Of a DNA stretch of 64,000 nt, positions 46,516 to 59,000 are shown piece after piece. The stretch is from NCBI GenBank assembly GCA_028829895.1, contig CM054182.1, positions 2,981,001 to 3,045,000 of the forward strand, read 5' to 3'. This DNA is from Sinotaia quadrata. Taxonomy: Eukaryota > Mollusca > Gastropoda > Architaenioglossa > Viviparidae. The translations under genes were made by a program, and so were the position numbers. Within the stretch, counting starts at the first letter, position 1. Each line of letters starts with the position of its first letter. The notes below the pieces were generated by a model, which was not told where the DNA came from, ran no database searches, and saw only the letters and a program-made list of their open reading frames with translations.

Positions 46516-48990
46516 ACTTTTAATATTATCTTTCCTTTCATAAAGACAAAAATTGACTTTGATAAAATCTTTTTTTTTATTCGCATGTGAGCTTTACAGA
46601 ATGTTCATTGAGTGAAAGTATGAAAACTAATCAACTGTTAAAAACCAGTCAAATGTAAAAACTAGTCAAGTGTAAATAAACAGCCAAGTGTTGGAAGTTC
46701 CTTTCCAAGAAAGTAGCCATCGACTACACTGTCTATACATTTGTATAGAAAATGTTAAACTTCTTTGCAACAGTTTTGTGCCTTTTAGCATTGCGGGCCA
46801 CTTTAAGCAAAAGTCCTCTTCAAACTGTTAATCTATCCACAAAATTATTTTATAAAAAAATAAAATAAAATATGTTTAAGTAATATTCTGTGTTAGCAAA
46901 CATAGCGGTACAATTAAATAAGAAAAGCACCTTGAATAAAAGGGTACTATTTATTTGTCTTTCTTTTTTATTTTGGGGCCTGGGTGGGAGTGGCATTGCA
47001 TTTAGAGTCTCGCAGTTATTTTATACCAGGCAGTTAGTTTCCTGTAGTACTTTGCCTACACTGTAATAGTTCTAAGATAAACTTTTAAGAAATACTTACA
47101 AATCGTCTCATGTCATCATGACTTAACGATATTAGTATTCCGATTTCGCGTTTCGTCATTATTTATTCGTGACGTCATGACTTGATCGCGATTTCACAAG
47201 CACGTTCTTTTGCATCTCCTTTTCCTACCACATCTACCACATCTACCACATTGTATAGCTGTTGGTTGACTTCTCAAGGATGTTGCAATGGTGTGACTCA
47301 TGCCCAGGTGCAAAGGTTTCTTGGCTTTTCGTTTCATTTCTTTTTTTAATTCTGAGGAGAGTGAGAACACAAAGCTTGTGTCTGGATAATGATCGAGGCA
47401 AATTTGTCGTGTGGTTATCGACCTATTGACTGGCTTGTCGTAAATAATGTCAACAACCCCCAAATGATGGGCTCAGCTTTTTCCTCTTCTTTTTTTCCAA
47501 TTTAATTTATGATTTTCCTCCCAAGGATCGATTATGTTAATATGCGATCTGAGTTGTAAATATTGTGATACTTCGTGTTTGTTCGTTTGTTAATTACTTT
47601 TTGCCTTGCTTGTTGATTGTTTGGTTGCTTGTTTTGATTACTGTTTGTTGATTAATTGAATGTCTTGTATGTGTGTGTGTGTGTTGTTTTTGTGTATGTG
47701 TGTCACATAATCAAAATTCTTATGACGGCAAGCTGCACAGAAGTTGTCACGTGTTGTCTTTAAAGTTTGATTCCCCGCCTCTTTGGCTGCCATTATAATA
47801 TTCTCGTCACCATTTTAGGCACAGCTTCATTTCCAATGCTCGGAGGCTTAAATAACTTAAAGACAAACTTCAACTAGTTGGAATACATTTAGTTTTAAAA
47901 AGGGAGACAATCGGGAAAATTATATAAGCTCAACAACACTGCGAAGAGAAACTGACCTGTTCTTTGCTGGAAATTTGGGTTCAGTCAGGCAAAAACGACC
48001 TAGCGGATGCTTGCGTCTGCAGAAAACATTTGCCAAAGAGTAGAGAATTCAGGCATCATAAACGAAAGTGATGCCATATCAGTCCGGCCCGACAATTTTA
48101 TTTTATACACATTTTCTGGCAGTGGTCATTTTACAAAAGCACATTGACCCCCTATAAAGTGGGAAAGTCACACCTAAAGCAGTTGCGCGATAAGAAGCAG
48201 TTTACTCCCTTTACAGAGGCAAATCAATAATGCCAATAATTGTGTTCATGTTAAAAAAATTTTCATTTAAGGCCAGGATCAGAGTTGGGGTTCAATGAGC
48301 GGCGATTCAATGTTCACTCTTAGTTACGATAACCCATAACCTTCTAAGGCAGTTAAGAAAGCATTAGTTTTAAAGAAATGTAATTTAGAGCACGTATTAC
48401 AGCCCTATACACTGCTTAAGAAATCCAAGAATTAGGACTTAAGTGTGAAATGTAATACACTAATGACTCAAAAGAAGGCTGACATTTAAGACTTTCCCAA
48501 GATTTGACATTAGTTCGCGTAGGGCAAGTTGGCAACTTTGACAATGAGATAATGGACTTCTTCAGCCGAGAGATGCGTTGGACAAAAATAGTTTAGCGCC
48601 TTCAGCGTAAAGTGGATGAAGTGGTTGTTGAGACCATGCATACGAGTTCGGTGTTTGTGCTTGGCGAGGGTTCATTTCACAGTTTCAAAGAAATAAAATC
48701 CTTGTCCTAGTTTAGGGCAGTCAGTTCATTTCACATCAATGTTCTGTTATCTTTTCGCATTCAGGTATTGTAAACTAACGCAAACACGGGAGGCTGATAC
48801 CCTGGCCGCCATCCATTGAGTGGTGGCTGTAGCGGCCATTACTGACGACAGTAATAACTCAGTGTCGTGGACGATTGGCATTTCAGAGGCACTTAAAAGG
48901 CAGGATTGACTTAAAGCATGTGTGCGCAAAAGGAAGTTAGATTGAACGTGTGAATGCTGCATAACATTTTTTGTGCATGTGTGTGTCTGT
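46516..48990. other. Intergenic, no gene recognised
   Basis: Unique-looking sequence. 47194-47463 minus has an open frame starting MGVVDIIYDKPVN with a basic C-terminus, but no family resemblance or splice context. A perfect CRE (TGACGTCA) lies at 47170-47177. Confidence 0.45.
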
Positions 48991-49003
48991 GTGTTAGAGG
49001 AAG

Positions 49004-49004
<1 letters not shown>

Positions 49005-49055
<51 letters not shown>

Positions 49056-49056
49056 C
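49005..49056. repeat. (TA)n then (GA)n microsatellite
   Basis: About 12 TA and 12 GA dinucleotides. Confidence 0.97.
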
Positions 49057-49109
49057 TGTCTGACGCGATTCGGTAAGGATAGTCCCATATATTATGCCTG
49101 TGACCATTG

Positions 49110-49405
49110 CTTGTGAGTGCGGTTGATTGAATAGGTTTGTTTCCATTTTGCTTGCAATTGCAGTTGATTGTATTGGCTTGTCTCCCGTTGCTTGTAATTG
49201 CAATTGATTGTATACGCTTGTCTCCCATTGCTTGTAATTGCAGTTGATTGTATACGCTTGTCTCCCATTGCTTGTAATTGCAGTTGATTGTATACGCTTG
49301 TCTCCCATTGCTTGTAATTGCAGTTGATTGTATACGCTTTTCTCCCATTGCTTGTAATTGCAATTGATTGTATAGGTTTGTCTCCCATTGCTTGTAATTG
49401 TAATC
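49110..49405. repeat. Minisatellite, 40 bp unit, ~7 copies
   Basis: TCTCCCATTGCTTGTAATTG and CAGTTGATTGTATACGCTTG. The period is not a multiple of three, yet all three minus-strand frames stay open, so each frame cycles through the same 40-residue word. Confidence 0.97.
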
Positions 49406-49529
49406 TGTATGTCTGCTGGTTTGCATGCTACACTCATTTCAAAGGGACCACGCCTTGATGACGCAGTCTTCTGTGAGAAGACAGCCAAAGTAGTACGTTG
49501 TGTAGGTGGATGCACGATGGACATTATTA

Positions 49530-49905
49530 CATGCTAATGCTACAAGTTGTATGAAGTCAAACTGTGGTAATGCTACAAGCTGTATGAAGTCAAACTGTGT
49601 TAATGCTACAAGTTGTATGAAGTCAAACTGTGGTAATGCTACAAGCTGTATGAAGTCAAACTGTGGTAATGCTACAAGCTGTATGAAGTCAAACTGTGGT
49701 AATGCTACAAGCTGTATGAAGTCAAACTGTGCTAATGCTACAAGTTGTATGAAGTCAAACTGTGCTAATGCTACAAGTTGTATGAAGTCAAACTGTGCTA
49801 ATGCTACAAGTTGTATGAAGTCAAACTGTGGTAATGCTACAAGCTATATGAAGTCAAACTGTGGTAATGCTACAAGCTGTATGAAGTCGAACTGTTCTAA
49901 TAATT
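49530..49905. repeat. Minisatellite, 33 bp unit, 11 copies, codon-phased
   Basis: TGCTACAAGTTGTATGAAGT plus CAAACTGTGGTAA. The plus-strand frame from 49506 to 49907 reads NATSCMKSNCG repeatedly. No signal peptide, intron or homologous gene supports expression. Confidence 0.96.
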
Positions 49906-49959
49906 AATGTACGCTGTGTGCAATCAAACTGTGCTAATGCTGCACGCTGTGTGCAATAT

Positions 49960-50475
49960 TACGTGATGAATAGTGTTGATATTCAACATCGTTTGCAATA
50001 AATTTGTGATAAATTGTGCTAATGTAATACATCGTTTGCAATAAATTTGTGATGAAGTGTGCTAATGTAATACATCGTTTGCAATAAATTTGTGATGAAT
50101 TGTGCTAATGTAATACATCGTTTGCAATAAATTTGTGATGAATTGTGCTAATGTAATACATCGTTTGCAATATTTTGTGATGAATCGTGCTAAGGTAATA
50201 CATCGTTTGCAACATTTCGTGATGAATCGTGTAATGTAGCACTTCATTCAGTACTTTCTGTACTCGTGCGCAATATTTTGTAACAAACCATACTAAGTTA
50301 TTTCCTGCGCAGGATTCCGTAATGACTCATGTAATGTCATTGTTACATTTCCTGCACAGAATTCCGTAATGACTCATGTAATGTCATTGTTACATTTCCT
50401 GCACAGGATTCCGTAATGACTCATGTAATGTCATTGTTACATTTCCTGAGCAGGATTCCGTAATGACTTAAGACA
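49960..50475. repeat. Two minisatellites (~43 bp x6; ~47 bp x4)
   Basis: TAATACATCGTTTGCAATAA units to about 50235, then TTCCGTAATGACTCATGTAA with TGTCATTGTTACATTTCCTG. Confidence 0.95.
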
Positions 50476-50479
50476 ACAC

Positions 50480-52420
50480 ACATCCAGGCCTCTACTCAAC
50501 TCACTCTGCAATGAATACCAGAATCTAAGCCTTTCTTAATGCGTTCTCTTGTTGTGAGGGAAGATGCCAAGTTGACACGGGGGTGTCAATTATTCTGGGA
50601 ACATGCCGAAGTCACATGACCTGAGGAATCGAAGACTAAAAAGTATGTGAACAAACATGAGGGGCCTGTGGGGGGGGGGGTAAAGTAAACAATTCTTAAA
50701 TGATTATATATATTTTTTAGATTTTACTGATTTAGGTCGAATTTACACTGACCCAACTAATTCAGAATTAACAGAATAGGTCCGCTTTGAAATGATTTGA
50801 TTATTAAATAGCATTATGTAGTGTGAATTGTGCCTAGCACGGAGGAGTGTTATTTTACACCACAAGCAAACCAACGGGCAAAATGTTGGTATCATACATT
50901 TTACGCGCGGGCTTGTAAAAGTTGTCCATAAGTTAAATTGTCTTGCCCAATTGAAGTGACTGAATTCTATTTACTCTGTGTTAACGGTCAGTCCGATAAC
51001 AAAATATCCTTGTACCAATCTAAGAAAGCAAGCTACTTCGATCCTCTAGCGTCAAATCAGGTCGGTTAGAGGCGGGGGGGAGGGGGGGGGATGAACGGGA
51101 CATGGTGGGAAGGGAAGGATGCTGGTTTCAAGGACCAGTAACTTGGAGCTGTCAGTGGTCGACAAACAAGGCCCGCAACCTCTCAAAAGCCAGCGCTCGA
51201 TATTTACTTTCGAGTTGCGGTTCCTTTGCGGCAATTAATTTATTTATCGCGTCATCCGATTGCCTCTGGTGCGTAACTTGAGCCCAGTACTCTTATGACA
51301 GAATTTCATCACCAGATCTAAGTTGATCAACATTCTAAAATTAAAATAACAAGATTTGGTCAGATTCACGTTCATTATCATATATACCAACAGCATCGTC
51401 ATCATCATCATTATCATGTTGTGGAATTCGCATTTCATTGTGATACGTGTGGTAGTTTTCGATAGTAACACTATCATAGTAATATGACGACGACGATGAT
51501 GATGACAAATGACGACGATGGTGATGACGGGGATGAGGAGAATGATAATGATACTGCTTTTGATGATGATTTTATTACAGTAGTTGTAAAAAATATTTTT
51601 TTTAAAGTAGTTGCAAAAATTATACATGTGGGTCTTCTCGTCTCGTGTCAGATAAAATAACAAAACATTAATTTATCTGATTTCTTTTCCTAATTAAAAA
51701 AACAAATATTGAACAAGAGTAGTCAAACTTTTATCATTAACCATGTGTCTACGTATGTGTATGTGTGTTTGAATATAGACCTGTGTTGTTGTTTTTTTAT
51801 TATGGGTGCATGTGTGTTTGTGTGCATGTGTATGTGTGTATAGACCTGTGTGCATTTGCGTATGTAGCTTGTTTAAGTGTGTTCGGAAATACAGTGATTA
51901 TACATTAATTATACATTAAACGAAGCAAATCGCCTTTGTATCTGATAACAATCGCCAGGAGTATTTCATGGAAATTTGGTCGTTAGCTCAATTACCTCCC
52001 CCCCAACCTTATCCCCTTCCCCCATTAAGAAATTGGTGCTGTTGGAGTCGGATTGCATACCAGCTGACAATTCCCATCGTCTACAGTTTGTAGAATTACT
52101 TCAGAGCCGCAGTTAATCCTTGTTCATACGGAAGGAAGCTGAGCGGCTTGCTAGGAAAAGACACCATCTGCTGGCACTGATTGCATGCAAATGTTTCACC
52201 ATCTCCGACCGCCCCACTGCATCATGTAGCATGCAGCACCGCGTGCACACTCTGGCCCTCTCTAGCATGACGAGATGTGTGTTTGCCGAACGTTGTCTCG
52301 GAAGGATTTAGGTTTGCATCCTGCAGATTGCCGATGCACAGCCGCATTTGCATATTTTATTAAAGAGGCTAGTTTCCTTTCGCGATAAAACCGATTAACA
52401 GAGATTTTCAAATTTACCCT
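50480..52420. other. Intergenic upstream of the peptide gene
   Basis: Contains a TCATCA/GATGAT-rich stretch (51390-51560), G runs at 50670 and 51075-51090, and TG-rich sequence at 51740-51840. No gene recognised. The 63-codon frame at 52120-52311 has no domain. Confidence 0.5.
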
Positions 52421-52423
52421 TCA

Positions 52424-52440
52424 TGACGTCATATAATACC
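52424..52440 (+). promoter_or_regulatory. CRE palindrome abutting a TATA-like element
   Basis: TGACGTCA at 52424-52431 is followed directly by TATAATA at 52432. It lies 540 bases before the signal-peptide exon, in the right orientation to drive a transcript starting near 52460. Confidence 0.45.
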
Positions 52441-52459
52441 CGTCGCGTATCTTGATACA

Positions 52460-52693
52460 ATATTAGATGGTATTAGTACGGTAGGCGTGGCTAAAATTAA
52501 TTTTGCTCATCACCCCTCTCAGATATGAAAAATAATAACAGAGATTGGGTGGTGGGAGGTGTCTTTCTCGTGACGGGTAGTTAGCATTACAATGGGCCTT
52601 TAAATAAAATGGCATTCGTTACTATATAATTTTGTCATTGCCGAATTCCTATCTGCTGGCACTGAAAACTTTGAATACTAACACTTCAGTAAA
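52460..52693 (+). other. Candidate non-coding first exon of the peptide gene
   Basis: The coding exon begins exactly at a splice acceptor, so an upstream exon is needed. The best donor is AGTAAA|GTAAGT at 52694. Boundaries are inferred from the TATA-like element and this donor only. Confidence 0.35.
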
Positions 52694-52967
52694 GTAAGTG
52701 TTTGAATCATATGCCTATCTTGACATGAATGTTTTCAAAGTCGGGGTAATTAGATAATTACAGATAATTGCAGAAAATCGAATCGTTAGGGAAAAAGAAG
52801 TGTGCCCTCTTTAACATGAATGAGTTATTAAAATAATCTCTACGTAAGTGATTGAAATGTGATTTTACGAATCGATCTCGGCAGTTGTAGATCTATAATT
52901 TTCTTGTCAAGAATTCCTTTTTCTGCACAAAATAAAAATATACGTGGTTTTTGGTCTTGACTTTCAG

Positions 52968-53027
52968 ATGAAGACTTTCATCCTGGTTGTACTTGTGATC
53001 AGCGCTGCCGTTGTGACGCAGGGGAGG
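52968..53027 (+). CDS. Peptide gene exon: signal peptide (residues 1-20)
   Basis: The ATG follows directly on acceptor GGTCTTGACTTTCAG. 20 codons; donor GGGGAGG|GTAAGC, phase 0. The A at +1 and the splice position fix this as the translation start. Confidence 0.85.
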
Positions 53028-56000
53028 GTAAGCTTAGTCACATGCTCTGGGCCTTCGCGTCAAGTCGTTAACTAACTGCGACGCAGTTGCGATGTAGTGC
53101 ATGCATGTTAAATTTGTACTGAAGTCAGCAGCGAAGAGGTTAAAATACTCTGATAGTATATCTTGTTTTAGACAAAATCATTTGTGTGAAGAAAACCAGC
53201 CCCCTACCAGCAATGTTTGTCCGTTTTTTTCCATTTGTTTCTTAGTTCGTTTGTGTTGTTTTTTTTCCCACTCATTCTTTCGTCCACATTTTATTCATTT
53301 GTTTGTTCCTTTCGTTTGTTTGTTTATGTGTTCGTTTATTTTTTATATGGTTCGAAATTTCGCTGTTTTTTTTTTGTTCGTTTATGTCTTTGTTTATTCG
53401 TTTGTATGATTATTTTTTTATTATTCTTTTGTTTGTTTATTTATTTACAATATTTTACCATGCTAGAAGCTCAATTAATACTGCTATTTGAAATCCAATT
53501 AAAAAATATTATCGTATTAACTGTCATATACTTTAGGTACACCTGCTTATTCCTGTCGTATATAATTGATTTTTAAACATTTAAATCTGACTGTTTTAAA
53601 AGGTATAAGTGCAAATGGATTTAGTTTCCAAATTTTTAAGTCAATGACGTTTGCCAATTTGTCATTTATTACTGATTTATTATTTTCAAAAGGACAATGT
53701 GTGGTTATTTGCAAGTAATTCAAATTCGACTAAATTTAAGAAGATATATTTGACTATATTTTTTAATGGTTATTTTTAGTTCCATTTGAATATTGTAACA
53801 CTATTTATACTAAATATTTCAAATAAGCTTTATGTCTATATTATAAAGTTAATTGTATATATCGACTATCCTGTTAGGCTACATTTGACTATTATTTTCA
53901 AGACAGCTACGTTTGAGAATTCCAAGGTAGGTTATATTTGATTATTTTCAAGAAAGCTACGTTTGAGAATTCCAAGGTAGGTTATATTTGATTATTTTCA
54001 AGAAAGCTACGTTTAAGAATTTCAAGGTAGGTTATATTTGATTAATTTCAAGACAGCTACGTTTAAGAATTTCAAGGTAGATTATATTTGATTATTTTCA
54101 AGAAAATTATGTTGGAGAATTTTAAGGTAGGTTATATTTACTATTTGCAAGAAAGCTATGTTTGAGAATTTCAAGGTAGGTTATATTTACTATTTGCAAG
54201 AAAGCTATGTTTGAGAATTTCAAGGTAGGTTATATTTGATTAATTTCACGCAGATTAATTTTGCCCGTATTTAGAAAGCCACGTCTGACTATTTTCAAGT
54301 AGACTGGTAGATTTGATTTTCTTTGGGTTTTATGTCAGCCATTGTTTATTATATCTAAGTTGATTATTTTCCACTATTTTCCAACCTTTTTCCTAACTGT
54401 ACTCCAACCGCTTAAAACTAAAAATATATATATACATTTTAAAAAGAAAACCTACAAAATCAATGGCGGTACTCCAATCCCTTAAATTCAGAAGTTTAAT
54501 AGAAAACAATCAATAAAATCTATATTTTAAAAACACGTTTTCATAGAAAACAATCAATAAGTTCTATATTTAAAAAACCGTTTTCATAAAAAAACAATCA
54601 ATAAGTTCTATATTTAAAAAACCGTTTTCATAAAAAATCAATCAATAAGTTCTATATTTTTTTTAAATCCACAAAGTTTTCATTGGAAACAGTCAATAAG
54701 ATCTATATTAAAAACAAACTATTTCATAGAAAACAATCAATAAGATCTATATTTAAAAAACACGTTTTCATAGAAATCAATCAAAAAGATCTATATTTAA
54801 ACAGACCGTTTTAATAGAAAATAATCAATAAGATCTATATATGAAAACCGTTTTAACAGAAATCAATCAATAAGATCTATATTTAAAAAAACTATTTATA
54901 CCTCAGTCTTCTGTGCATTTCAACACACAGTTTATGAGACAAATAATTTGTACCAACTGGCACATGACACATGAGAAAATAATGTGTATATCAACAGGCT
55001 AGGACACAAGACACATGACGCAAATAATGTGTATCAACACGCCAGGATACACGACATGTGAGATAAATAGTGTGTACTGTGTACCATGAGGCCACGACAT
55101 ACGAGACAAATAATGTGTATCAACAGCCAGGACACACGATACACGAGACAAATAATGTGTATCAGTAGGCCAGGACACACGACACACAAGACACAATAAT
55201 GTGTATCAGTAGGCCAGGACACACGACACACAAGACACAATAATGTGTATCAATAGGCCAGGACACACGACACACAAGACACAATAATGTGTATCAATAG
55301 GCCTGGTCACACGACACACGAGACAAATAATGCCTGCCAATAGGCCTGGTCACACGACACACGAGACAAATAATGCCTGCCAATAGGCCTAGGCACACGA
55401 CGAGCCACGAAAATGTCTGTAAGTCATGTTCAGCTTCTGTTTGAATTTCGTGGTTTGGAGTAATTCTTTTTCCAGTTAGTTAGAACAGATTAGGTTGTAA
55501 AGAGATAAAACTGATAAATATTCCTCATCGGTACACTAATTGTTTCCCGTCAAAGTCGGGTGCAATTTTATGAACAACAGTTCCTTTGCAGTATGATAAA
55601 TTGTTTTAGGGTGTTTTGCTTCAAACGACTTAAACTGCCCATCAAATATGTAACGTCATCTCTCACAAAGCCCAGCAAAGTGCGCCCTCTGGAACAAGTT
55701 CTTTCATATTTAGCAAGGTACTGACATCTCTGATCAAATTCATTCAAGGCACTATATTCAAATTTTAATTTGTATCTTTCGTGTTATTTTCCTTTGAGTG
55801 AACACACATCGATGACAACGCATGATTTAAGATTAAGACTAGACTATCACTTTAAAACGTTGAAGTCACGTTTGAAACAAATTTCTGTCGGAGCGAGAAA
55901 TTCTGAGTCTACAGATAAATGTCTAAATCTCGTTTCCCTGCACGTCACGTGAGTAATTATAACTGGCTCACCAGTTACATTTATCTGTGCGTCACTTGAA

Positions 56001-59000
56001 TAATTATCACTGGCTCACCACTTACATTATCTGTGCATCACGTGAGTAATTATAACTGGCTCACCAGTTACATGTATGTGTGCGTCACGTGAGTAATTAT
56101 CACTGGAACACCAGTTACATTTATATGTGTGTCACGTGAGTAATTATCACTGGAATACCAGTTACATTTATCTGTGTGTCACGTGAGTAATTATCACTGG
56201 AACACGAGTTAAATTTTCTGTGCGTCACGTGAGTAATTATCACTGGCAAACCAGTTACATTTGTCTGTGCGTCACGTGAGTAATTATTACTGGCACGCCA
56301 GTTGCTTTTAGACAGTCCACTTAAAGACCGAGATTACAGTCAGAGCAAATTAAGTAATGTCCTCACCTCGGTGCTACAGCAACCAGGAGCACAACGACTG
56401 ACTGAGATGGAATTTCGTGGTGTCTAGGGTCGGTTGATTCTGTCCCTGACAGACAAGTTTTGCCTTTTTTCTAAATAGTTCCTCGTGTCTTCTTCCTAAC
56501 TGTTGATGCCTGTTTTGCAGTCAATCAAATCTTCTTGTTATTTTAAGGAAAAGAAATTTCAGATTTGTGCTTAAACACAAAGAAGCAAGTCTGCCTCATA
56601 ATATTTTTCTTATTCTTGTAGGAACATGATTCAAAACTGCACTTTCATTTTCTTCCTATGTTATGCACACAAAAACTGTGATCTTAAAACTTAAAACCAA
56701 AAAAGCCTCTTAATGTTAAGACCAAAACTCAAACAAGTCTCTTAATTTGAGACAAAAACCAAACAATCCTCATAATGTTGAGACAAAACCCAAACAATTC
56801 TCTTGGTGCTGAGACAAAAAACAAACAATTCTTTTAATGTTGAGACAAAAACCAAACAATCCTCATAAGGTTGAGACAAAACCCAAACAATTCTGTTGGT
56901 GTTGAGACAAAAAAAACAAACAATCCTCTTAATGCTGTGACAACCCCCCCCCCCCCCCAAACCCAAACAAGCCTCTTTAGTGTTCAGACAAAACATAACA
57001 AATCTCTTAATATTGAGACAAAAACCTAACAAGTCTCCTAATGTCGGGACAAAAGACCAAACATGCTTCTTCATGCTTGAGACAAAAACAAAAAAAAATC
57101 TCTAAATGTTGAGACAAAACCAAACAAGCCTCTTAATGGTGAGACAAAAATCAAACAATTCTCTTAATGTTGAGACAAAAACCAACCTAGCCTCTTACTG
57201 TTGAGACAAAAACAACCAAGTCTCTTAATGTTGAGACAAAAACCAACCTAGTCTCTTATTGTTGAGACAAAAACAACCAAGTCTCTTAATGTTGAGACAA
57301 AAACCAACCTAGTCTCTTAATGTTGAGACAAAAACAACCAAGTCTCTTAATGTTGAGACACAAACAGCCAAGTCTCTTAATGTTGAGACAAAAACAACCA
57401 AGTCTCTTAATGTTGAGACAAAAACAACTTAGTCTCTTAAAGCTGAGAACACGTTACAACAGACCGTACCTTTAAAGATGCAAGCAAAACAAACGCAATT
57501 TATTTCTAAAATGTTAAATTGTTATCGACTACTTAATATCTTAGAACCTGCGTGGATGGATGGATGGATGGAGAGAATCGAAAGGGATATAATGCTGCTG
57601 AGATAAGAGCTTCGTCCGAATTAATTTACTGGTCTTTTGTTCTTGACGTACTCGACAGAAAATCAAGTCTTGGGAAAACAAGTATTTGCTAAATCTTTAA
57701 AAGACAAGAGCAAGGACAAGGACAGCTGTTTGCTAAAATTACATCTTACCAAAGACAGGCGTTTACAAAATTTAAGTCTTATAAAGACAGTTGTTTATTA
57801 AAATTAGTTCTTTAAAGACAGCTGTTTGCTAAAATTAAATCTTACCAAAGACACGCGTTTACAAAATTAAGTCTTATAAAGACAGGGTTTAGTAAAATTA
57901 GTTCTTTAAAGATAGCTTTATGCTAAAATTGAATCGTAGAAAGAAAGGCATTTACTGAAATTTAATCTTAGATAGACAGGTGTTTACTGAAATTGAATCT
58001 TAGATAGACAGGTGTTTACTGAAATTGAATCGTGTGCATCAATAATTAATAGAGGCGATACGCGTGTTAAATTTGGGCTCTATACCATAATCTCGTACAG
58101 CAACAAACGTTTTTCAAAATTGTTGCACCTTACCCTCGTCATCATTGTTATCATTAGCATCATGAACTTTGTCAGTCTTCACTTACAACACACTCTCGTC
58201 CGTTCAACAACACACTACTCTTGAACGGATTGCCTTGTTTTTTTCGTGCAGCCAAGCAGAGCCAAAACTCAAGTAAAGCGATCGTTTGAGGGAGCCACGC
58301 CCGAGGACATCGCCAAAGCTCGAGACTTTTTCAGGAAAATAGACCAAGCAGACAAAAGTAAGTAAATACAGACTTTTTCAGGAAAATAGACCAAGCAGAC
58401 AAAAGTAAGTAAATACAGACTTTTTCAGGAAAATAGACCAAGCAGACAAAAGTAAGTAAATACAGACTTTTTCAGGAAAGTAGACCAAGCAGACAAAAGT
58501 AAGTAAATACAGACTTTTTCAGGAAAATAGACCAAGCAGACAAAAGTAAGTAAATACAGACATTAAAGTAATCTTAATAAGAGAAAAAAAACAGGCAGAG
58601 CATAACATAAGTAACCTTAATAAGAGGGAAAAAACCAGGCAGAGCATAATATTAAAGTAATCTTAATAAGAGAAAAAAAAACAGGCAGAGCATAACATAA
58701 GTAACCTTAATAAGAGGGAAAAAACCAGGCAGAGCATAATATTAAAGTAATCTTACTGAGAGATAGATAAAACCAGGTAGAGGAAACCATTAAAGTAATC
58801 TTAGTCAGAGAAAGAAAAAAATCAGGTAGAGCAAACATTAACGTGTTCTTAGTCAGAGAAAGAAAAAAATCAGGTAGAGCAAACATTAACGTGTTCTTAG
58901 TCAGAGAAAGAAAAAAATCAGATAGAGCAAACATTAACGTGTTCTTAGTCAGAGAAAGAAAAAAATCAGGTAGAGCAAACATTAACGTGTTCTTAGTCAG

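Noticed and set aside
48911..49524. Three overlapping long minus-strand frames (98-176 codons)
   Set aside because: All are the 40-bp minisatellite read in three phases and running into TA/GA microsatellite; no coding signature.
53101..53576. Possible multi-pass membrane protein (Phe/Leu/Val-rich frames)
   Set aside because: T-rich low-complexity intron of the peptide gene; all plus frames look hydrophobic because of base composition.
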